5,071 bases of DNA from Pseudomonas sp. (lineage in GTDB: Bacteria > Pseudomonadota > Gammaproteobacteria > Pseudomonadales > Pseudomonadaceae). Below the pieces are notes generated by a model. It saw nothing but the letters and a program-made list of their open reading frames with translations. It did no database searches and was not told the DNA's origin. The position numbers and the translations under genes were made by a program. The DNA lies in NCBI GenBank assembly GCA_029240955.1, contig JARDZH010000220.1:1-5071 (forward strand), written 5' to 3'. Below, in pieces: positions 1 to 5,071 of the stretch (positions are counted from its first letter, which is position 1; each line of letters starts with the position of its first letter).

Positions 1-426
1 ACCTTGATGTCAGCCATCAGTGAATGGGAAGCCATCCGCGCTTATATGGAAGAAGGCCCTTCCGCGCTTCCCATACCCTTCACCGCCGACATGCCCGAAG
101 AAGGGACCGTGGAGTATTTCCACGAATGCCGACTGGACTACCGCGAGCGCCATTGGTACATCCGTTATGTATTTGGCTTTCTGTTTATCCAGTTTTGCAG
201 CGGCTGGACACTGCCCAATCGTATTTCGCAGTGGGTTGAGAGATTGCCGAAAGCCAGCTTTCCAAAATCTGTGCGTGAATGGTCAAAGCCACTTCCTCGC
301 GACCAATGGGCGAGTCCCAGCGCCGAGTTAATTGAAGAAAGCAGAGCGATGAGCAAATTCAGGCATGGCGCCGATCTTCTTACTTACTTTCGTCAGAGGG
401 GACTGAGACAAGGGATCGACACCTGA
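1..426 (+). CDS. C-terminal part of a DUF6708-like membrane protein (5' end outside the window)
   Basis: The reading frame is open from base 1 and ends with TGA at 424-426, so only about 141 C-terminal residues are visible. The TTG at 4 and ATG at 7 have no good ribosome binding site, and the homologous second copy has more protein before this point, so I take neither as the true start. Visible blocks are a WEAIRAYMEEGP segment near the left end, an aromatic hydrophobic stretch (YIRYVFGFLFIQF, bases about 154-195) that may be a membrane segment, and a conserved tail with SVREWSKPLP and DQWASPSAEL. I recall these blocks from Pseudomonas proteins annotated DUF6708. Those are about 300 residues long with N-terminal membrane helices, no known enzyme motif and no established function. 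A diverged homologue follows at 554. The family call comes from memory of the sequences and the function is unknown. Confidence 0.6.
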   Translation, partial: TLMSAISEWEAIRAYMEEGPSALPIPFTADMPEEGTVEYFHECRLDYRERHWYIRYVFGFLFIQFCSGWTLPNRISQWVERLPKASFPKSVREWSKPLPRDQWASPSAELIEESRAMSKFRHGADLLTYFRQRGLRQGIDT

Positions 427-553
427 ACCGGAACTATACAAAACCGCACATCCTGCTTCCTGAAATCCGAAAGAACGCATCTTAGGATCATAAATTTCGA
501 CCTTTTATTAGCGCCGCCACTCCCACACCCTGAATGGATGGATCCAAACACGC

Positions 554-1340
554 ATGCTCGAAGAAAACTCTATAGAACTTTCTCCACTTCCCATCCCTAC
601 CGGCGCTCCAGCCATGCCCATCAAAAGCTGCATAAGCGCAAATGATGTATACATTGATGTGGCAGCAAAGAAATCAGACGAGGAAATACTGCTTTTTCAG
701 GAAAGACTTCAACGGGTGTTCTTATTATCGAACACCGTTAGTTTGGTCGTCTTTATCGTGCTTTTCAAGGAGCGCTGGGTTATAGCCAGACGCTGTCCGA
801 GCATTTATTGGAGACTGCCAGCAAGCCGTGGTTATGGTTCAGCGCAATACCCGGAGCGTTGATCATTACATTCATGGTCCTGAATGCAGCGAGACGCAAT
901 TTTAGTCGTCCACTCATTCGTTTCAACCGTCAACGACGATGACGGAGTCGTGTTTAGCTGCGCTTGGCACGTGGGAGTCTATTCGAGAATTCATGGAACG
1001 AGAACGCAAACAACTTCCCGCGACCTACCCGGACGCCGAATACATCCGCAGCACCACAACTGCAGAAAACAATCTCGACATGATGGACTACGTCATTCAT
1101 AGACTGATTTCGGGCCTTACGGCCGGGTAGACGCTGCCAATGCATCTCATGAAATGGACAGAGCGATGGTCGCTCAGAAATCTGCCTCGATCCGTGCACG
1201 AATGGTCGGCCCCGCTGCCCTGTGAGCAGTGGGCTTCTCCAAGCAATGAGCTTGTAGACGCCAGCCAGTTGTTTCGTAAAGAGTATGGATTGGCAGACCA
1301 AAATATCAGTAGCGGCGGGGCCGATACACATTCAGCGTGA
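554..1340 (+). pseudogene. Decayed DUF6708-like gene (frameshift, internal deletion, amber codon)
   Basis: Three reading frames must be joined to recover one protein. The piece from ATG 554 carries an N-terminal ANDVYIDV motif and a first hydrophobic segment (FLLSNTVSLVVFIVLF). It then runs out of frame and stops at 860-862. The frame one base back continues from about 765-785 with a second hydrophobic segment (WLWFSAIPGALIITFMVL) and a PLIRFNRQRR motif, and stops at 940. A third frame carries GTWESIREFMER, is interrupted by TAG at 1128-1130, and continues in the same frame to 1340 with SVHEWSAPLP and EQWASPSNEL. The tail aligns block for block with the gene ending at 426, but is well diverged from it at DNA level, so this is an old paralogue rather than a fresh duplicate. 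ATG 554 has only a weak upstream GGA for ribosome binding. The family assignment is from memory; the decay is read directly from the sequence. Confidence 0.75.
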
Positions 1341-1445
1341 TTTCGTAACAACACATTGCAGACAGGCTCGCAAACGATAATCCCTCCTATTAAACGCTTC
1401 TCAGGCTGATAAGCTTGCACGCCCTGATTTTCGCCTCGCTGCAGG
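1341..1445 (+). promoter_or_regulatory. Intergenic region likely holding the promoter of the di-heme/imelysin operon
   Basis: This non-coding gap lies between the decayed gene and the first operon gene. A GATAAT hexamer at 1376-1381 matches a sigma-70 -10 box at five of six positions, but the nearest -35 candidate (TTGCAG at 1356) is poor and only 14 bases away. The 19 bases from 1376 also resemble the outer parts of a Fur box (GATAAT, then TATTA) with a non-matching centre, about 10 of 19 positions by my count. I see no clear terminator hairpin here. The position makes a promoter likely if the operon starts at 1452, but no single element is convincing. Confidence 0.25.
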
Positions 1446-1446
1446 A
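1442..1446 (+). promoter_or_regulatory. Ribosome binding site that favours the start at 1452
   Basis: CAGGA ends five bases before ATG 1452. An earlier in-frame ATG at 1446 overlaps the last base of this motif, so it could not use it as a ribosome binding site and has no alternative. The start at 1452 also gives a more typical lipoprotein leader (Met-Ser-Thr-Arg). Confidence 0.6.
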
Positions 1447-1451
1447 TGTGT

Positions 1452-2879
1452 ATGAGTACGCGGTTTCGCCCTTTCATTGCTTTGCTCACGACCCTGGTCT
1501 TGAGCGGGTGCGATGATGCGCCGCGGTTCACGCAAGCCGAGCCTGGCGAGGAACTGTCGGGCGGTGCGGCCACGGTTCGCAGGAGTGACGTCAATGCGTT
1601 CTCAATGCCTTCGGCCAACCTGTCGCCGATGCGGCGGCTGGACTTCAGTGTCGGCAACAGTTTCTTCCGCAGCCCTTGGGTGATCGCACCATCGACCACG
1701 ACCGCCCGGGACGGGCTGGGGCCGCTGTTTAACACCAATGCCTGCCAGAATTGCCACATCAAGGATGGTCGCGGACACCCGCCCGAGGCGGGCGCTACCA
1801 ACGCGGTTTCGATGTTGGTCAGGCTGTCGATCCCGGACCATGCCTCTCAAGCCGAGTTGATCAAGCGTGCCGGCGTGTTGCCAGAACCCACCTATGGCGT
1901 GCAGTTGCAAGACATGGCGGTTCCCGGCGTCGCGCCGGAAGGCAAGGTCCGCGTCGAATACGACCCCCTCACCGTTCGTTTCCGGGACGGCACCACGGTG
2001 GAATTGCGCCGCCCGACGCTGCGGATCACACAATTGGGCTACGGCCGCATGCATCCGCAAGCTCGCGTCTCCGCCCGCATCGCCCCGCCAATGATCGGCC
2101 TGGGATTGCTGGAAGCGATTCCGGATGCGGCAATCCTGGCGAACGCCGATCCAGACGACAAATCTGGCAACGGAATTTCCGGCCGCCCAAACTGGGTGTG
2201 GGATGACGTAAAGCAGCAGGTCGCTCTGGGTCGATTCGGCTGGAAAGCAGGCCAGCCCAGCGTGAACCAGCAAAACGTCCACGCGTTCACGGGTGACATG
2301 GGGCTGACGACCCGCTTACGCAATTTCGACGACTGCACCCCGAGCCAGACCGATTGCCTCGCCGCCCCCAACGGCAACGGCCCGGATGGCGAACCTGAAG
2401 TCAGCGACAACATTTTACGGCTGGTGGAGTTCTACACCCGCAATCTCGGCGTTCCGGCACGTCGCAAGGTCGATGATCCGCAGGTGCTCGCCGGCAAGGG
2501 GCTGTTTTTCCAGGCAGGCTGTCAGCAGTGCCATACCCCGCAGTTCACGACACGCGCCGACGCCGCCGAGCCGGAACTGGCCAATCAGATGATCCGGCCT
2601 TACAGCGACCTGTTGTTGCACGACATGGGCGAAGGCCTCGCGGACAACCGCACCGAGTTTCAGGCCAATGGCCGCGAATGGCGCACGCCGCCTCTTTGGG
2701 GCATCGGCCTGACGGGTACGGTGAGCGGTCACACTCAGTTCCTGCACGACGGTCGCGCTCGCAATCTGCTTGAGGCGATCCTCTGGCACGGTGGCGAAGC
2801 CCAGGCGGCGCAGCGTCAGGTACTGGCTTACGACGCCGACCAGCGTGCGGCCCTGCTCGCCTTTCTGAATTCGCTATGA
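1452..2879 (+). CDS. Di-heme c-type oxidoreductase lipoprotein (DHOR / DUF1111 family)
   Basis: This is a 475-residue exported protein with an Arg-bearing N terminus, a hydrophobic stretch and a lipobox Leu-Ser-Gly-Cys with the lipid-accepting Cys at residue 20. It is therefore probably a periplasm-facing lipoprotein. Two CxxCH heme c sites are present: CQNCH at residues 98-102 and CQQCH at 357-361. Other family landmarks are DGLGPLFN before the first heme, EVSDNILRLVEFYTRNLGVP near 316-335, HDMGEGLAD near 390-398, and HTQFLHDGRA with LWHGGEA near the C terminus. His390, Met392, His427, His432 and His446 are possible axial ligands or active-site residues. Length and motif order fit the di-heme oxidoreductase family (Pfam DHOR, COG3488 'thiol oxidoreductase'), which is related to MauG-like and cytochrome c peroxidases; the true substrate is not known. 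It is the first gene of an apparent operon, 30 bases upstream of the imelysin-like gene. A metal-linked redox role is inferred from those neighbours. I am confident in the family and not in the reaction. Confidence 0.93.
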   Translation: MSTRFRPFIALLTTLVLSGCDDAPRFTQAEPGEELSGGAATVRRSDVNAFSMPSANLSPMRRLDFSVGNSFFRSPWVIAPSTTTARDGLGPLFNTNACQNCHIKDGRGHPPEAGATNAVSMLVRLSIPDHASQAELIKRAGVLPEPTYGVQLQDMAVPGVAPEGKVRVEYDPLTVRFRDGTTVELRRPTLRITQLGYGRMHPQARVSARIAPPMIGLGLLEAIPDAAILANADPDDKSGNGISGRPNWVWDDVKQQVALGRFGWKAGQPSVNQQNVHAFTGDMGLTTRLRNFDDCTPSQTDCLAAPNGNGPDGEPEVSDNILRLVEFYTRNLGVPARRKVDDPQVLAGKGLFFQAGCQQCHTPQFTTRADAAEPELANQMIRPYSDLLLHDMGEGLADNRTEFQANGREWRTPPLWGIGLTGTVSGHTQFLHDGRARNLLEAILWHGGEAQAAQRQVLAYDADQRAALLAFLNSL

Positions 2880-2909
2880 TTTCTTTTCTTCGGATATAAG
2901 GAGCCGGAC

Positions 2910-3974
2910 ATGTTCCGACCCAAGTTGTTGTTCACCAGCCTTGCGGCCCTCGCCTTGGGCGCCTGCGCTCCGTCGGATCCGCAGGCCGTCACGTCTGCGG
3001 CGATCGCCGAAAAAGTGATCCTGCCGACCTACAGTCGCTGGGTGGACGCCGACCGTCAGCTGGCCGCGAGCGCCCTGGCCTTCTGCCAAGGCAAAAGCGA
3101 TCTGGACAGCGCCCGCGCCGATTTTCTGAAAGCCCAGAAGACCTGGGCTGAGCTGCAACCTTTGCTCATCGGGCCACTCGCTGAAGGCAATCGGGCCTGG
3201 CAGGTGCAGTTCTGGCCTGACAAGAAGAACCTGGTGGGTCGTCAGGTCGAGCAATTGGTCACCGCGCAGCCCCAGATCGACGTCGAAGCCCTGTCCAAGG
3301 CCAGCGTCGTGGTGCAAGGCCTTTCCGCTTACGAATACATTCTGTTCGATGCCGGTATCGACATGGCCAACGCCGAACAGAAGGCTCGGTATTGCCCGTT
3401 GCTGATGGCAATCGGGGAACGTCAGAAGCAGCTTGCCGAAGAGATCCTGCAGCGCTGGAACAGCAATGACGGCATGCTCGCGCAGTTAAGCAAGTTTCCT
3501 AACCAGCGCTATGCCGATTCCCGCGAGGCCATCGCTGAATTACTGCGCGTGCAAGTGACGGCGCTGGACAGCCTCAAGAAGAAACTTGGCACTCCGCTGG
3601 GCCGCCAGACGAAGGGGCAACCGCAGCCGTTCCAGGCTGATGCCTGGCGCAGCAAGGCGTCTTTGAGCAGTCTCGAAGCCAGTCTGCTCAGCGCTGAAAA
3701 CGTCTGGACCGGTGTGGACAACAAGGGCCTGCGCGGACTTCTGCCCGCCGAGCAGAAACCGCTGGCGGACAAAATCGACGCAGCCTACGCTGCCAGCCGC
3801 AAGCTACTGTCGGAACTGCAGCCGCCTCTGGCAGATCTGCTGGCGAGCGAGGCTGGCCGCCAACAGCTCAATGCCTTCTATGACAGCCTTAACGTGGTCC
3901 ATCGTCTCCATGAAGGCGAGCTGGCTCGGGCGTTGGGTATTCAGCTGGGCTTCAATGCCCACGACGGCGACTGA
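2910..3974 (+). CDS. Imelysin-like (peptidase M75 family) lipoprotein lacking the motif His
   Basis: This 354-residue protein has a strong ribosome binding site, TAAGGAG at 2897-2903, six bases before ATG 2910. The leader ends in Leu-Gly-Ala-Cys, so Cys19 should be lipidated and the protein should face the periplasm. The N-terminal half has the imelysin layout: a long helix, then KAQKTWAELQPLLIGPL followed by AWQVQFWPDKKN. The usual GxHxxE signature falls at residues 137-142 but reads Gly-Leu-Ser-Ala-Tyr-Glu, with Ser139 in place of His. The Glu is kept. Cys59 and Cys162 are the only non-leader cysteines and could form a disulfide. Imelysins share a helical fold with the EfeO-type iron-uptake protein. 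Despite the peptidase name, a protease role is doubtful, and without the His direct metal binding at this site may be weakened or different. It lies between the di-heme and DUF1513 genes, as in the related Pseudomonas operon. The family call is firm; the function is inferred. Confidence 0.9.
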   Translation: MFRPKLLFTSLAALALGACAPSDPQAVTSAAIAEKVILPTYSRWVDADRQLAASALAFCQGKSDLDSARADFLKAQKTWAELQPLLIGPLAEGNRAWQVQFWPDKKNLVGRQVEQLVTAQPQIDVEALSKASVVVQGLSAYEYILFDAGIDMANAEQKARYCPLLMAIGERQKQLAEEILQRWNSNDGMLAQLSKFPNQRYADSREAIAELLRVQVTALDSLKKKLGTPLGRQTKGQPQPFQADAWRSKASLSSLEASLLSAENVWTGVDNKGLRGLLPAEQKPLADKIDAAYAASRKLLSELQPPLADLLASEAGRQQLNAFYDSLNVVHRLHEGELARALGIQLGFNAHDGD

Positions 3975-3989
3975 TCGAGGGTGAATATC

Positions 3990-5071
3990 ATGCTGCGACG
4001 TCAGGTGCTGGCCATCGGTAGCTTGCTGCTCAGCGCGTGTACGCTGGGCGGCTGGACGCTGTTCCGCCAGAAGGACAAAAGCCCTTTACTGCTATCGGCG
4101 CGTGATGACGCTGAAGGCCGGCACTATGCCGTCGGGTACCGACTGGATGGCACACAGGTGTTCGCTACCGAAGTGGGTCAGCGCTGCCACGACATCATCA
4201 ACCACCCGACGCTTGCGCTGGCAGTATTCATTGCCCGCCGGCCCGGCACCGAGAGCTACCTGATCGATCTGCAGGACGGCCGGTTGCTGCAGACAATTGC
4301 GTCTCGTCCGAACCGGCATTTCTATGGACATGCCGTGATCCATCGCGACGGCGAATGGCTGTATGCCACCGAAAACGACACGACTGAACCGGGTCGTGGC
4401 CTGCTCGGTGTCTATCGGTTTGTGGACGAGCGCCTGCAGCACGTCGACGAGATTCCCACCTACGGCATCGGTCCGCATCAGGTTTCGTGGATGCCGGATG
4501 GTGAAACGCTGGTAGTTGCCAACGGCGGCATCCGCACTGAAGCCGAGAGCCGTGTGGAGATGAACCTCAACGCAATGGAGCCCAGTCTGGTGCTGATGGG
4601 TCGCGACGGGACGCTGCTGAGCAAGGAGACGCTGCCGCAGCAGATGAACAGCGTTCGCCACTTGGCGATCGCCAGCGATGGCACCATCGTCGCCGGACAA
4701 CAGTTCATGGGCGACGCGCACGAGTCCGCCGAGCTGCTGGCGATCAAACGCCCGGGTCAGGCATTTGCCGCTTTTCCGGTTGCTCACGAACAGCTGCAGG
4801 CCATGAATCATTACACGGCCAGCGTGGCTATCCACAACGACCTGCGTCTGGTGGCACTGACTGCCCCGCGCGGTAACCGGTTTTTCATCTGGGATCTGGA
4901 CAGCGGCGCACTCAAGCTGGATGCGCCGCTACCCGATTGCGCGGGCGTAGGCGCTGTGGCTGATGGTTTTGTGGTGACCTCAGGCCAAGGCCGCTGCCGG
5001 TTCTATGACTGCCGCAAACCGGAATTACTGGCCACGCCGCTGGAGCTGCCGAGTGGGTTCTGGGATAACCA
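3990..5071 (+). CDS. DUF1513 family exported protein (3' end just outside the window)
   Basis: The frame opens at ATG 3990, eight bases after GAGGG (3977-3981), and stays open to the window edge, giving 360 full codons. The family is about 360-370 residues long and, as I recall, ends shortly after a GxWDNH block. The window stops inside that block, so only a few codons should be missing. The leader MLRRQVLAIGSLLLSAC has a twin-Arg pair at residues 3-4, suggesting Tat export, and a lipobox-like Leu-Ser-Ala-Cys with Cys17. Characteristic blocks are SARDDAEGRHYAVGYRLDG, QRCHDIINHP, ARRPGTESYLIDL, ENDTTEPGRGLLGVY, YGIGPHQVSWMPDG, NSVRHLAIASDG and GNRFFIWDLDSG. The repeating beta-rich pattern (xxWMPDGETLVVAN, IASDGTIVAG, FIWDLDSG) suggests a beta-propeller. 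No catalytic function is established. It starts 15 bases after the imelysin-like gene, so the two are almost certainly co-transcribed. Three late cysteines lie at DCAG, RCRFYDC. Confidence 0.9.
   Translation, partial: MLRRQVLAIGSLLLSACTLGGWTLFRQKDKSPLLLSARDDAEGRHYAVGYRLDGTQVFATEVGQRCHDIINHPTLALAVFIARRPGTESYLIDLQDGRLLQTIASRPNRHFYGHAVIHRDGEWLYATENDTTEPGRGLLGVYRFVDERLQHVDEIPTYGIGPHQVSWMPDGETLVVANGGIRTEAESRVEMNLNAMEPSLVLMGRDGTLLSKETLPQQMNSVRHLAIASDGTIVAGQQFMGDAHESAELLAIKRPGQAFAAFPVAHEQLQAMNHYTASVAIHNDLRLVALTAPRGNRFFIWDLDSGALKLDAPLPDCAGVGAVADGFVVTSGQGRCRFYDCRKPELLATPLELPSGFWDN

Noticed and set aside
427..553. Possible terminator, promoter or small gene between the two DUF6708-like copies
   Set aside because: I found no stable hairpin followed by a T run, no paired -35/-10 boxes and no open frame with a ribosome binding site in these 127 bases.
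884..1102. Short plus-strand open frame (72 codons) as an independent small gene
   Set aside because: It lies in the region where the decayed gene switches frame; the other two frames carry the homologous blocks and this one shows none.
1446..1451. ATG 1446 as start of the di-heme gene
   Set aside because: It overlaps the only plausible ribosome binding site; ATG 1452 is correctly spaced from it.
1097..1801. Long minus-strand open frame (234 codons)
   Set aside because: It spans the decayed gene tail, the intergenic gap and the start of the di-heme gene, has no recognisable domain, and is antisense to clearly coding sequence with heme motifs.
1602..2282. Minus-strand open frame of 226 codons
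   Set aside because: It is antisense to the di-heme gene and has no domain or ribosome binding site that I recognise.
4092..4835. Long minus-strand open frame (247 codons)
   Set aside because: It is entirely antisense to the DUF1513 gene, whose forward frame has clear family blocks. Long antisense frames are common in GC-rich genes.

Overview
The window looks like Pseudomonas chromosome, probably from the fluorescens/syringae side of the genus. The evidence is the GC-rich codon use of the right-hand genes and the gene order di-heme oxidoreductase, imelysin-like protein, DUF1513 protein, which I recognise from Pseudomonas (the PA4370-PA4373 region of P. aeruginosa is the comparison I have in mind, from memory). 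All supported genes lie on the + strand.

Left part (1-1340): this region is AT-richer than the rest. Rows counted by hand at 541-600 and 661-720 are about 45% and 43% G+C, against about 67% at 2641-2700. It holds the C-terminal part of one protein that appears to belong to the DUF6708-type membrane protein family (1-426; the start lies off the left edge). A second, divergent and decayed member of the same family follows (554-1340). The second copy keeps an N-terminal end with two hydrophobic segments and a recognisable C-terminal end. It is broken by a frameshift, an apparent internal deletion and an in-frame amber codon at a position where the first copy has Trp. Tandem divergent copies of a small membrane protein are typical of accessory loci, but the window shows no effector or secretion gene that would identify a system.

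Right part (1452-5071): three closely spaced genes form an apparent operon with gaps of 30 and 15 bases. The first encodes a lipoprotein with two CxxCH c-type heme sites (DHOR/DUF1111 family). The second encodes an imelysin-like lipoprotein whose GxHxxE motif has lost its His. The third encodes a DUF1513 protein that runs off the right edge only a few codons before its expected end. All three carry export signals and should act in the periplasm or be anchored in a membrane facing it. The family set suggests redox-linked metal (probably iron) handling, which is inferred from the families and not proven. In the Pseudomonas arrangement I remember, another imelysin gene (icmP) precedes the di-heme gene. 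Here that place is taken by the decayed DUF6708-like copy, which suggests a rearrangement or insertion at the operon's upstream border.

I see no RNA genes, CRISPR, insertion sequence or clear intrinsic terminator. I found no convincing undescribed system. The most useful observations are the decay pattern of the second copy, the operon border, and the altered metal motif in the imelysin-like protein.
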